Source: Frankiales bacterium
GTDB lineage: Bacteria; Actinomycetota; Actinomycetes; Mycobacteriales; Jatrophihabitantaceae
Assembly: GCA_025966315.1 (NCBI GenBank)
Contig: JAOPUZ010000073.1
Coordinates: 1-64,000 of the forward strand
Length of the DNA stretch: 64,000 nt
Direction: 5' to 3'
Shown: piece after piece, positions 47,944-57,417 of the stretch
How the letters are laid out: each line of letters begins with the position of its first letter
How positions within the stretch are numbered: position 1 is the first letter of the stretch
Notes under the pieces: generated by a model
The model's database searches: none
What the model was told of the DNA's origin: nothing
The model's input: only the letters and a program-made list of their open reading frames with translations
Position numbers and translations under genes: made by a program

Positions 47944-48711
47944 ATGGGACACGAGACGCTCGTAGCGGCGTTGGCTAACGGCGGCTGTGCATTTGGGGGT
48001 TGGGTAACGCTGAATTCCGAGGCAATGTCTGGCGTGATGGATCGGGCGGGCTACGACTTCGTGGGTTTTGATTGCCAACACGGAACCTTGAGCGAGGCCG
48101 ACGCCGCGCACATGGTCCGGCGGATGGCGGGTGTCCGGGCCGCAACGATCGTGCGGGTATCGGCCAACAACCTCGGCTTGATCGGCAAGGTCCTCGATGC
48201 CGGCGCCGACGGGGTGATTGTGCCGCTGGTCAACAATGCCGAGGAAGCTCGTCAGGCCGTGGCATCCTGTCATTACCCGCCGAACGGATCTCGCAGTTTC
48301 GGCCCCAACCGGCCCGGGATGCCGACCACCGTGCCGGAGTTGGAAGCCAAAGTGTCCTGCTTCGTCATGATCGAAACGCGCGAGGGCCTGGCCAACGCGG
48401 CTGAGATTTGTGCGGTGCCGGGCGTGGCCGGGATCGTCATCGGCCCGGCTGACATGTCGATCGCGCTGGGCCTCACCCCCGTAGAGGGTTTCACCACCGA
48501 TCAGATCTTCGAGGCGCTGGCCACCGTCCGCGCCGCGTGCGAGGCGAACGGCATCACGCTCGGCATCTTCGCCGGCGGCGCCGCCATGGTGCCCAAGTGG
48601 TACGGGCAGGGGGCGCGGCTGATGATCATCGGTAGCGACTTGGGGCTGCTGAGTCAGGCCGCCAACGCTGATATGGCCCAGGCGAAAGCTCATGTCACTT
48701 CGCTGACCTAA
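47944..48711 (+). CDS. HpcH/HpaI aldolase/citrate lyase family protein
   Basis: GGWVTLNSEAMSGVMDRAGYDFVGFDCQHGTLSEADAAHMVRRMAGV...IVPLVNNAEEARQAVASCHYPPNGSRSFGP. Confidence 0.93.
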   Translation: MGHETLVAALANGGCAFGGWVTLNSEAMSGVMDRAGYDFVGFDCQHGTLSEADAAHMVRRMAGVRAATIVRVSANNLGLIGKVLDAGADGVIVPLVNNAEEARQAVASCHYPPNGSRSFGPNRPGMPTTVPELEAKVSCFVMIETREGLANAAEICAVPGVAGIVIGPADMSIALGLTPVEGFTTDQIFEALATVRAACEANGITLGIFAGGAAMVPKWYGQGARLMIIGSDLGLLSQAANADMAQAKAHVTSLT

Positions 48712-48726
48712 CGCTAAAGTCAACGA

Positions 48727-48772
48727 AAAGTCCTATCGAGGCGGCGTCATGACGCCGCCTCGATAGGACTTT
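48727..48772. terminator. 46-bp perfect palindrome
   Basis: AAAGTCCTATCGAGGCGGCGTCATGACGCCGCCTCGATAGGACTTT, 23-bp arms without unpaired loop. Confidence 0.85.
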
Positions 48773-48791
48773 CCAGGAGCGGAGCGCATGG

Positions 48792-51566
48792 ATGCAGCAG
48801 GTGATCCTGTTCGCCCTGTTCGGCTGCGGATTGGGCGCGCTCTACTCGCTGGCTTCGCAAGGCCTGGTGCTCATCTATCGCGGTTCGGGCGTACTCAACT
48901 TTGCCCACGGCGCGATCGGTATGGTGGGCGCCTACATCGAGTGGGAAGTCAGCGTTCAACGCGGATTCCCGTACCTCATCGGACTGCTCGCCGGTGTTGG
49001 TACTTCGGCGATGATCGGCGTGGCCACCCACATCGTGGTGATGCGCAGGCTCCGGCGGGCATCACCCCTGGCCCGAGTGGTCGCGACGCTGGGCGTGCTC
49101 ATCACCTGCCAGTCGCTGATTCTGATCTGGTTCGGTTCAGCCAATCGGTTTATCGCCAGTCCCTTTCCCAGTAAGGCGATTCAACTCGGCGGCGGGGTCT
49201 ACATTTCCGAGAATCGCGTGATTCTGCTGGCGATCGCCCTCGTGCTCACCGTACTGTTGTGGGCTCTGTACAAATACACGTCATTTGGCTTGGGTACGGC
49301 TGCGGTGGCCGAGAACGAGCGTTCGGCGGCGACCTTGGGCTGGTCGCCGGACGTCATCGCCACTGCGAACTGGGCGATCGGCTCGGCGCTGGCCGGCCTG
49401 GCCGCAATCCTGATATCGCCGATCGTGACACTTCAGGTATCGATTCTCACGAACCTGGTGATTGCTGCCTTGGCGGCGGCGCTGGTCGCGTCGTTCCGGT
49501 CGTTCCCGATTGCGTTCATTGCCGCCATCGCGATTGGCATTGCCCAGACCGAGTTGAACCGGTACGTGTCCCAACCGGGGCTCGGCTCGTCGGTGCCGTT
49601 CATCGTCATCGTCGTCGTGATGGTCGCGCGCGGGCAGAATCTGCCGCTGCGGGATTTCTTCCTGCAACGGTTGCCGCGTATCGGCGACGGCCGGGTCCGG
49701 CCCGCGGCGGTCCTGCTGGCGGTGGTCGTCGGCGTGGTGTTGATCGCCACGGCGTCACCGAATTGGATTGCCGCCCTGACCATCTCGCTGGCCACGGCCC
49801 TGATCCTGCTGTCCATCGTGGTATTGACCGGCTACAGCGGCCAGCTCTCACTGGCCCAGTACTCGGTGGCCGGCTTCGGCGCCTGGGTCTGCGGCCGGCT
49901 GATGGCCTTACACGGAATGCCTTTTCTGCCGGCGGCACTGCTCGGCATCGTCGGCGCGATCGTGTTGGGCGTCGCCTTCGTCCTGCCGGCCGCGCGAACT
50001 CGCGGGATCAACTTCGCCGTGGTCACATTGGGCCTCGGTGCGGCCATCGAACTGATGTTGTTCCAGAACACCACCTATTCCGGTTTCAATGTCAGCCGGG
50101 CCGGGCCCCCGAACCTCTTCGGCTGGAATATCGACGCGGCGCGGCATCCGACCCGCTACGCGTTCGTGGTGCTGGCGGTGCTGGTTGTCGCCTGCCTGGG
50201 CGTGGCCAATGTGCGACGCGGCCGTAGCGGGCGCCGGCTCATTGCCGTCCGGACGAATGAACGAGCCGCCGCGTCGCTCGGTATCAGCGTGCCGCTGGCC
50301 AAGATGTATGCATTCGGTCTGTCGGCTGCGATAGCCGCGGCGGGCGGCATTCTGATCTATTTTCACAACCGGTTCGTGGCCTATTCGAGTTTCACCAGCT
50401 TCACGTCGATCACCGATGTCGGCTGGGCGATGATCGGCGGGATCGGCTACGTGATGGGGCCGGTGATCGGCGCCGTGCTGGCCCCGGACGGAGCCGGCGG
50501 GCAGCTCGCCAACTCGATCTCGCCCGGTCTCGACAAGTACGTTGCCTTGTTCGGCGGCCTGCTGTTGCTGGTGCTGGTATTACTCAACCAGGACGGTCTG
50601 GCGCCGGCGCTGGCCGGACAGTTGAAGCGGGTGGCCGCGCTGTTGCCGAGACTGTTCGTCAAGGGGCCAAGGCTGGTCAACGGCACCAGGCTCGGCAAGG
50701 GGCTCAGGCTCGGCAAGGGGCTCAGGCTCGGCAAGGGGTCAAGACCGCGTACCAACCCGCCGGAGCCCGAAGGGACGACGCCTGTTACCTGGCCGACGGT
50801 GCCACCGCGAGTGCTGGTCGTTCGCGACTTGACGGTCAGATACGGCGTGACGGTCGCGGTGGATGGTGTCTCGTTGACCGTCCAACCGGGCCAGGTGGTC
50901 GGCCTGATCGGGCCGAACGGGGCCGGAAAGACAACCCTGATCGATGCGATCACCGGCTTCGTGCGTCCGGCGGCCGGCGCGGTGCACTTGGATGACGCCG
51001 CGATAACCCGGTGGTCGGCCACCCGGCGGGCCCGGCACGGAGTCGGCCGATCGTTCCAGTCGCTGGAGCTCTTCGAGGATTCGACCGTGCTTGATAACCT
51101 GCGTGTCGCGTCGGACCCGCGAGACGGTTTCTCTTTTGTGCGCGACCTTTTCTATCCGATGCAACCTGCGTTGCCGCCCGAGGTGCTGGCCGGCATACGA
51201 GAATTCAAACTGCAGGATGACCTTTTCCGCACGGTAGAAAGTCTTTCTTACGGTAAGCGTCGGCTGCTGGCGATCGCCCGCACCGTGGCCGCCGGGCCCA
51301 GCGTGCTGCTGCTGGACGAGCCCGCCGCCGGGCTGGACGATGCCGAGACCGCGGAACTGGCGTTGTTGGTCGCGTGGCTGGCCGCCGAACGGGGTATGTC
51401 CGTCCTGCTCGTCGAGCACAACATCGAATTCGTGATGCAGGTGTGCGACGAAATCGTCGTGCTGGATTTCGGGCGCAAGATCGCCCAGGGTTCGCCAGGT
51501 CAGGTGCGGTCAGATCCAGCGGTGATCGCGGCCTATCTGGGGGAATCGACGTCCGCGATCGGGTAA
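48792..51566 (+). CDS. Branched-chain amino-acid-type ABC transporter, LivH-LivM-LivG triple fusion
   Basis: Two permease modules (MQQVILFALFGCGLGALYSLASQGLVLIYRGSGVLNFAHGAIGM; LTGYSGQLSLAQYSVAGFGAWV) followed by ABC domain GLIGPNGAGKTTLIDAITGF...VESLSYGKRRLLAIARTVA in one ORF. Confidence 0.93.
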   Translation: MQQVILFALFGCGLGALYSLASQGLVLIYRGSGVLNFAHGAIGMVGAYIEWEVSVQRGFPYLIGLLAGVGTSAMIGVATHIVVMRRLRRASPLARVVATLGVLITCQSLILIWFGSANRFIASPFPSKAIQLGGGVYISENRVILLAIALVLTVLLWALYKYTSFGLGTAAVAENERSAATLGWSPDVIATANWAIGSALAGLAAILISPIVTLQVSILTNLVIAALAAALVASFRSFPIAFIAAIAIGIAQTELNRYVSQPGLGSSVPFIVIVVVMVARGQNLPLRDFFLQRLPRIGDGRVRPAAVLLAVVVGVVLIATASPNWIAALTISLATALILLSIVVLTGYSGQLSLAQYSVAGFGAWVCGRLMALHGMPFLPAALLGIVGAIVLGVAFVLPAARTRGINFAVVTLGLGAAIELMLFQNTTYSGFNVSRAGPPNLFGWNIDAARHPTRYAFVVLAVLVVACLGVANVRRGRSGRRLIAVRTNERAAASLGISVPLAKMYAFGLSAAIAAAGGILIYFHNRFVAYSSFTSFTSITDVGWAMIGGIGYVMGPVIGAVLAPDGAGGQLANSISPGLDKYVALFGGLLLLVLVLLNQDGLAPALAGQLKRVAALLPRLFVKGPRLVNGTRLGKGLRLGKGLRLGKGSRPRTNPPEPEGTTPVTWPTVPPRVLVVRDLTVRYGVTVAVDGVSLTVQPGQVVGLIGPNGAGKTTLIDAITGFVRPAAGAVHLDDAAITRWSATRRARHGVGRSFQSLELFEDSTVLDNLRVASDPRDGFSFVRDLFYPMQPALPPEVLAGIREFKLQDDLFRTVESLSYGKRRLLAIARTVAAGPSVLLLDEPAAGLDDAETAELALLVAWLAAERGMSVLLVEHNIEFVMQVCDEIVVLDFGRKIAQGSPGQVRSDPAVIAAYLGESTSAIG
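50688..50741 (+). repeat. 18-bp in-frame tandem repeat x3 in LivM-LivG linker
   Basis: AGGCTCGGCAAGGGGCTC units encoding RLGKGL. Confidence 0.9.
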
Positions 51567-51625
51567 CACCCGGCATCTCGTGTGCATCTCGTGAGACGCC
51601 GGGTGTACCCGATTACAGCCTTAGC

Positions 51626-53119
51626 TCAGCCGATGTGCGGACGGTGGCCGGGTTCCTGGCGCGGAACCTGCTGCGTCGTGGTCGGCACCTTCGGCAGCGG
51701 CAGCTGGGACGCTTCGAACTGCGCCAGGTTGTAGGCGCCGGTGGTGTCGGGCAGGGTCGGTGGGTGCGGATGCGTCGAACCGAACTGGAACGCCGCCGTG
51801 AGATCGCCGACGTTCTTTCGACGCCAGTCGCTGATGTTGGTTTCCTTCACGCCGGTGACGTGTTCCAGGAACCGCAGCTGGGAGGTGTGGTCGAACGTCT
51901 GGGAGCAGACCCAGCCACCCACGGTCCAGGGCGAGACGATGATGGACGGCACCCGGAATCCGAGCCCGACCGGCAGGCCGGCACCGTCCACGCCGGTGTT
52001 CGAGGTCTTGAACACGAACTCGTCCGGCGTGCCTTTCTTCGGAGTCGGCGGCACGACATGGTCGAACAGGCCGTCGTTCTCGTCGTAGGACAGGATGAAC
52101 ACGGTCTTGGCCCACACCTCGGGGTTGGCCGCGATCGCGTCGATCTTGCCGGCGACGAACGTGGCGCCCGCGGCCGGCAGTGCCGCCGGGTGCTCATCGA
52201 AGCCTGAGGGCGGCAGAATCCAGCTGACCGCCGGAAGCTGGTCGTTCATCGCGTCGTACTCGAACTGGCCGAGCGGCTGCACGGCCATTCCCTTGTCGTA
52301 CAAGGGGTCGCCTGGCTTGGCGCTACCGAACTGCGTCCACTTGCTGATCGCCGCGGCACCGGTGAGCGGGCCGGGCTGGCGGTAGATGCGCCAGCTCACG
52401 CCGGCCTTCTCCAGACGCTCCGGGTAGGTCGTCCAGCTGAACTGGTTGTCCGGTCCGCTGGTGGTGAGCGACGGTCCGCCGGCCAGACCATTGGGGTCGA
52501 GGGTGCCCGACATCCACATGTGGCGGTTGGGCGCCGTCGGGCCCATCACCGAGCAGTGGTAGCCGTCGAGGATGGTGAACGCATCGGCCAGCGCCCACTG
52601 GAACGGGATGTCGTCCCGTTCGAAGTAGCCCATCGTGTAGGGACCGTTGGTGGCACCGTCGGCGGCGATATGCGCGGGCAGCCAGTTGTTCATCTTCCCG
52701 CCGTTCCACGCCGCGTGTTGCACGGACCATTCGTGGCTGGTCGAGGGAATCGCCTGGGCCGCGCTGATCTTGGTGTTCAAGCGGTAGGGCAGCAGGTAGC
52801 CGTCCGGGTTCGACGGGTCGGGCTGGTAGAACACCGAGCGCCCGTTGGAGATCCGCATGGCGTGCGGGTCGCTGAACCCGCGCACCCCGGACATGGCTCC
52901 GTAGTAGTGATCGAAGCTGCGATTTTCCTGCATCAACATGACAACGTGCTTGATATCCCTGATGCTGCCTCGCTTGGGCAGCGGCGAGGCGATGGCCTTG
53001 CTGATGTTCGGCGGCAGCGCAACCGAAGCCGCGGCCAAACCGGCGATGGCGCCGGCACTCCCAAGCAGGCGGCGTCGGGTTAGGCCACCACTTGCATTGG
53101 GCTCAGATATCTCGGTCAT
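51626..53119 (-). CDS. Tat-exported phospholipase C / phosphoesterase family protein
   Basis: Tat motif TRRRLLGSAGAIAGLAAASVALP; IKHVVMLMQENRSFDHYYGAMSGVRGF; SYDENDGLFDHVVPP. Confidence 0.93.
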   Translation of the reverse strand: MTEISEPNASGGLTRRRLLGSAGAIAGLAAASVALPPNISKAIASPLPKRGSIRDIKHVVMLMQENRSFDHYYGAMSGVRGFSDPHAMRISNGRSVFYQPDPSNPDGYLLPYRLNTKISAAQAIPSTSHEWSVQHAAWNGGKMNNWLPAHIAADGATNGPYTMGYFERDDIPFQWALADAFTILDGYHCSVMGPTAPNRHMWMSGTLDPNGLAGGPSLTTSGPDNQFSWTTYPERLEKAGVSWRIYRQPGPLTGAAAISKWTQFGSAKPGDPLYDKGMAVQPLGQFEYDAMNDQLPAVSWILPPSGFDEHPAALPAAGATFVAGKIDAIAANPEVWAKTVFILSYDENDGLFDHVVPPTPKKGTPDEFVFKTSNTGVDGAGLPVGLGFRVPSIIVSPWTVGGWVCSQTFDHTSQLRFLEHVTGVKETNISDWRRKNVGDLTAAFQFGSTHPHPPTLPDTTGAYNLAQFEASQLPLPKVPTTTQQVPRQEPGHRPHIG

Positions 53120-53322
53120 TTACTTCCTCTCGAGTTTCTTCACCTGGCGTGACTTGGCGACGACAGGCCGTGATGCGCCAAATCTCGTCGGGCTTGCCGT
53201 CCTCGGCTTGAGCGTCACGTGACCGGCATCTGAACGTCCGTTGAATAGGGGAAGGAGGCGGTTTGCGCGGGCCGAGCCGTGTGGACTCGCCGGGTCACGC
53301 GTGAAGGTGCAAGGATGAGGGT

Positions 53323-53511
53323 GTGAAACGTGCACCGATCACGACCCCAGCGGAGAAATTCGGTCCGACTGCTATCTATGGCACCTGTGAGGCCGAGGTT
53401 TGTACTAGTACAGCCCGGGCAACCTGCTCGGTGTGCGATGGCCATTTCTGCCTCGGCCACGCTTCCCATCAGCAACACGACGGGGAGCGCTCCGAAGCGG
53501 ACGCGAAATAG
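53323..53511 (+). CDS. 62-aa putative zinc-binding mini-protein
   Basis: GTCEAEVCTSTARATCSVCDGHFCLGHASHQQH, ordered Cys/His spacing; coordinates from ORF track. Confidence 0.5.
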   Translation: MKRAPITTPAEKFGPTAIYGTCEAEVCTSTARATCSVCDGHFCLGHASHQQHDGERSEADAK

Positions 53512-53550
53512 CGCCGGACGTCGTCGCCGACGGTCCGGATTGCGCGCTCC

Positions 53551-54387
53551 ATGCCTCGCTACCTCGCCAATTGCTCAATGCTCTTCACCGAGGTTCCGTT
53601 GCTCGAGCGCCCGGCCGCGGCCCACGCGGCCGGCTTCGACGCCATCGAACTCTGGTGGCCATTCGCCGAACCGGTGCCCGCTGATCGCTCGGTGAGTGAT
53701 CTCGTCCGGGCGGTGGCCGATTCCGGGGTACAGCTCGTCGCCCTGAATTTCTTCGGCGGGGATCTGTCCGGCCCGGACTACGGCGCGCTTTCGGTGCCGG
53801 CCTGGTCGACGGCCTTCCGAGACAACGTCGACGTCGCCGTCGGTATCGGCGAGCAGCTCCGCGTGAGCGCTTTTAATGCCCTGTACGGCGTTCGGGTCGA
53901 CGGCGTCTCGGCCGCTCAGCAGGACGACCTCGCCATGTCCAATCTCCGCTACGCCGCCGAGGCCGCGGCGACGATCGGGGCAAATATCCTGATTGAGGCG
54001 GTAAGTGGGCCCAAGCCGAATCCGTTGCGTAGCGCGGCTGACGCGGTCTCGGTTGTGGCCGCGGCGCGGGCGGCCGGTTCGGCAAACGTCGGCTTTCTCT
54101 GCGACCTGTTCCACCTCGCCGCCAATGGCGCGGCGCCCGACGACGTCCTCGGCGCGAACCTCGCCACGATCATGCACGTCCAGATAGCGGATTTTCCCGG
54201 TCGCGGCGAGCCAGGTAGCGGCACCCTCGACCTGCCACGACATCTTCGCCAGCTGGACCAGTTCGGCTACCAGGGCTGGGTCGGACTGGAATATCGGCCG
54301 ACCAGGTCGACGACCGATAGCCTCGGTTGGCTCGACCGCAGCCTGCGCAACAGCTCGACTACCCGATCCGAAGGAGACAGCGTATGA
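53551..54387 (+). CDS. Hydroxypyruvate isomerase family TIM-barrel protein
   Basis: MPRYLANCSMLFTEVPLLERPAAAHAAGFDAIELWWPF...ALNFFGGDL...VGLEYRP. Confidence 0.88.
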   Translation: MPRYLANCSMLFTEVPLLERPAAAHAAGFDAIELWWPFAEPVPADRSVSDLVRAVADSGVQLVALNFFGGDLSGPDYGALSVPAWSTAFRDNVDVAVGIGEQLRVSAFNALYGVRVDGVSAAQQDDLAMSNLRYAAEAAATIGANILIEAVSGPKPNPLRSAADAVSVVAAARAAGSANVGFLCDLFHLAANGAAPDDVLGANLATIMHVQIADFPGRGEPGSGTLDLPRHLRQLDQFGYQGWVGLEYRPTRSTTDSLGWLDRSLRNSSTTRSEGDSV

Positions 54388-55274
54388 CCACCATCGGCTT
54401 CATCGGCCTGGGCATCATGGGGCGCCCGATGGCGGCCAACCTGATCGCCGCCGGATTCGACGTAGTCGCCTACAACCGCAGCCCGGCGGCGCTGGAAGCC
54501 CATGTGGACAAAGGTGGACGTCGCGCGGACGACATCGCCGGGGCGGTTCGCGACGCTGACGTGGTGATCACCATGCTGCCCGACTCACCGGATGTCATCC
54601 AGGTCCTCACCGGCCCCGCCGGGGTATTCAGTCACGCGCGCTCCGGCAGTTTGATCATCGATTTCTCGACCATCAAGCCCGAGGTGTCCGTCGAACTGGC
54701 CGATGAAGGCAGGCGCAAGGGGTTCCGGGTCCTGGATGCTCCGGTCTCCGGTGGCGAACAGGGCGCTATCGAGGGCGCGCTGTCCATCATGGTCGGCGGC
54801 GACCCAGCCGACTTCGCCGCGGCCGGTGACGTCTTCAATGCCCTGGGCAAGACGATCGTGCACGTCGGCCCGAGTGGTTCGGGGCAAACCGTGAAGGCGG
54901 CGAATCAGCTGATCGTGGCCGGCACGCTCGAACTGGTGGCCGAAGCGCTGGTTTTCTTGCAAGCGCACCAGGTTGATACCGACGCGGCGGTCAAGGTTCT
55001 CAGCGGCGGTCTGGCCGGTAGCACGGTGCTGACGAGGAAGGCAGCGGCCATGCTGGCCCATGATTTCCGGCCCGGATTCCGGATCGAATTGCACGACAAG
55101 GACCTGGGCATCGTCACCGAAGCCGCTCGCCGCGCCGGTGTGGCCCTGCCCCTCGGAGCCGTCGTCGCGCAGCTGGTCGGGGCGGTGAAGGCGCAAGGTG
55201 GCGGCGCCCTCGACCATTCCGCTCTGTTCGGACTGGTCGAGCAGCTTTCCGGGCGAACGCCAACCGAAGACTGA
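54384..55274 (+). CDS. 2-hydroxy-3-oxopropionate reductase-like (beta-hydroxyacid dehydrogenase)
   Basis: MTTIGFIGLGIMGRPMAANLIAAGFDVVAYNRS...VLDAPVSGGEQGAIEGALSIMVGG...GSGQTVKAANQLIVA; ATGA overlap. Confidence 0.92.
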   Translation: MTTIGFIGLGIMGRPMAANLIAAGFDVVAYNRSPAALEAHVDKGGRRADDIAGAVRDADVVITMLPDSPDVIQVLTGPAGVFSHARSGSLIIDFSTIKPEVSVELADEGRRKGFRVLDAPVSGGEQGAIEGALSIMVGGDPADFAAAGDVFNALGKTIVHVGPSGSGQTVKAANQLIVAGTLELVAEALVFLQAHQVDTDAAVKVLSGGLAGSTVLTRKAAAMLAHDFRPGFRIELHDKDLGIVTEAARRAGVALPLGAVVAQLVGAVKAQGGGALDHSALFGLVEQLSGRTPTED

Positions 55275-55309
55275 CCGGCCCGATCGTCGGGCGACGGCAA
55301 GCCAGTCCC

Positions 55310-55606
55310 TCAGCCGCCGGCCATGGCGCCGACGACCCTGAACGGTTGCGACCCGTCCAGCACTGCGTCGGGCAGCGGATTGTCCGGCAGATCGTGTGAC
55401 AAATCCTGCTCGGAGGCGAAGAAGCGCACGAAGGGCCGACGAATGCCCGTGCCGGGGTCACGCATCGTTCCGCGCAGTGCCGGATAACGCTGTTCGATCG
55501 CGTCGATCAACGCGCGCTGGGTAGTCGCCGCAGCGAGCTCGAGGTGTATCTCGTGCTCGCAGGGCGCGAGCTGGCGCAGATGTGCTGGCAGGATGACCCG
55601 GATCAT
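55310..55606 (-). CDS. MoaD/ThiS-family ubiquitin-like protein
   Basis: [99 protein letters not shown]-terminal Gly-Gly. Confidence 0.8.
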   Translation of the reverse strand: MIRVILPAHLRQLAPCEHEIHLELAAATTQRALIDAIEQRYPALRGTMRDPGTGIRRPFVRFFASEQDLSHDLPDNPLPDAVLDGSQPFRVVGAMAGG

Positions 55607-56718
55607 GTCAAGGTCTGCACTTCCACGGACAGCACGGCCGGCAGGTCGCGCACGATCGCGTCCCAGTGGTCCCCGGAATCGGCGGAGGCGTACACCTGGC
55701 CGCCGGTGGTGCCGAAGTAGACGCCGCATTCGGGCAGGGTGTCGATGGCCATCGCGTCGCGAAACACATTCACGTAGCAGTGCTGCTGGGGCAGGCCGTT
55801 CGTCAGCGGCTCCCAGCTCGAACCGCCCGTCCGGCTGCGGTACACACGCAGTTTGCCGTCCGGCGGATAGTGGTGCGAGTCGCTCGTTATCGGAATCACA
55901 TAAACGGTGTCCGGTTCGTGGGCGTGGACGCCGATCGGGAAGCCGAAATCGCTTGGCAGATTCCCGCTGACTTCGGTCCATTGGTCGCCGCCATCGTCGC
56001 TGCGCATGACGTCCCAATGTTTCTGCATGAACAGAGTTTGCGGGCGTGATGGGTGCATGGCCAGGTTGTGGACACAATGCCCGACTTCGGCGGCCGGGGA
56101 CGGGATCCCGTCGGACAGCAGGCCTTGATTGACCGGCTGCCACGAGGTGCCACCGTCTTCAGTGCGGAAAACGCCCGCCGCCGAAATGGCGACGAACATT
56201 CGCTGCGCATTCTGGGGATCGAGAATGATCGTGTGCAGGCACATGCCGCCGGCACCGGGCTGCCAGTGCGGGCCGGAACCGTGTTCGCGTAATCCGCGCA
56301 GTTCCTGCCAGCTCTGGCCACCATCGATCGAACGGAACAGGGCGGCATCCTCGACGCCGGCGTACACCGTGTCACGCTCGGTGAGCGAGGGCTCCAAGTG
56401 CCAGACTCGCGCAAATTCCCACGGGTGTGGCGTGCCGTCGTACCACTGGTGGGTGCCCGGAACCCCGGCGTACGTGAAGTCGTTGCCGACCGGCTGCCAG
56501 CTCTTGCCACCGTCGTCGGATCGCTGGATGACCTGACCGAACCAACCGGTGGACGGCGCGGCGTACAACCGCTGGGGATCGACCGGCGAGGCCGTGATGT
56601 GGTAGACCTCCCAGCCCGGAAAGTGCGGCTCGCTCACGTCCCACGAACGGCGTCGCTCATCCGAGGTCAGGATGAACGCACCCTTTCTCGTGCCGACCAG
56701 AACCCGTACATCGCCCAT
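55603..56718 (-). CDS. BNR/exo-alpha-sialidase-like beta-propeller protein
   Basis: Repeated S-x-D-G-G-x-S/T-W motifs ([36 protein letters not shown]); ATGA overlap with MoaD-like gene. Confidence 0.88.
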   Translation of the reverse strand: MGDVRVLVGTRKGAFILTSDERRRSWDVSEPHFPGWEVYHITASPVDPQRLYAAPSTGWFGQVIQRSDDGGKSWQPVGNDFTYAGVPGTHQWYDGTPHPWEFARVWHLEPSLTERDTVYAGVEDAALFRSIDGGQSWQELRGLREHGSGPHWQPGAGGMCLHTIILDPQNAQRMFVAISAAGVFRTEDGGTSWQPVNQGLLSDGIPSPAAEVGHCVHNLAMHPSRPQTLFMQKHWDVMRSDDGGDQWTEVSGNLPSDFGFPIGVHAHEPDTVYVIPITSDSHHYPPDGKLRVYRSRTGGSSWEPLTNGLPQQHCYVNVFRDAMAIDTLPECGVYFGTTGGQVYASADSGDHWDAIVRDLPAVLSVEVQTLT

Positions 56719-56811
56719 TGCGCTGCCTCCTGTTCAAGGTGTCTCGACAGTAGGACTTCCGCGAGGACCCGAACTCATCGGTCGCAAATAGCTGCGTCGG
56801 CAAGGGATGCC

Positions 56812-57318
56812 TTAGCCGGACTGGGTGTAGCGAACTTCATGGGTCAGTAGCCAGCGCTTGGCGTCCAGCCCACCGCCGTATCCGGTCAGCGAGCCGTTCG
56901 CACCGACCACGCGATGACACGGCACGATGATCGAGATCGGGTTCTGTCCGTTGGCCAGCCCCACCGCACGGGATGCGTTCGGCGAGCTGATGGAAGCAGC
57001 CATCCGGCCGTAGCTGGTGGTTCGGCCGTACGGGATGGCCAGCAGTGCGGCCCAGACCTGCTGCTGGAAGGCGGTGCCGCGTGCGCTCAGGGGTAGGTCG
57101 AAGTCACGGCGATCACCGGCGAAATACTCGCCGAGCTGGCCGCGGACATCGTCGAACGCGTCGTCGTCGCGTTGCCATTCGGAGCGAAACGCGGTCGCAT
57201 GTTTGCCGGTCGGCAGGTACAGGCCGGTCAGGCCGCCCGGCCTTGCCGATACCGGGTCGCGATCGTCGCGAACGACTAGCAGTTCGCCCAACGCTGACGG
57301 GACATAGGTGTAGATCAT
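56812..57318 (-). CDS. ogt: Methylated-DNA--protein-cysteine methyltransferase
   Basis: GTAFQQQVWAALLAIPYGRTTSYGRMA...NPISIIVPCHRVVGANGSLTGYGGGLDAKRWLL (PCHRV). Confidence 0.95.
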   Translation of the reverse strand: MIYTYVPSALGELLVVRDDRDPVSARPGGLTGLYLPTGKHATAFRSEWQRDDDAFDDVRGQLGEYFAGDRRDFDLPLSARGTAFQQQVWAALLAIPYGRTTSYGRMAASISSPNASRAVGLANGQNPISIIVPCHRVVGANGSLTGYGGGLDAKRWLLTHEVRYTQSG

Positions 57319-57377
57319 CAGATACTCCTTCAGAACAAGCGCGGCCCGCACAATGGTCGAGCCGCGCGGTGAATGCA

Positions 57378-57417
57378 GTGCCGATCCGTGCCGATCCGTG
57401 CCGATCCGTGCCGATCA
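57378..57417. repeat. 10-bp tandem repeat x4 at alkA-like gene 3' end
   Basis: GTGCCGATCC x4; includes the stop codon of the downstream-ending gene. Confidence 0.9.
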
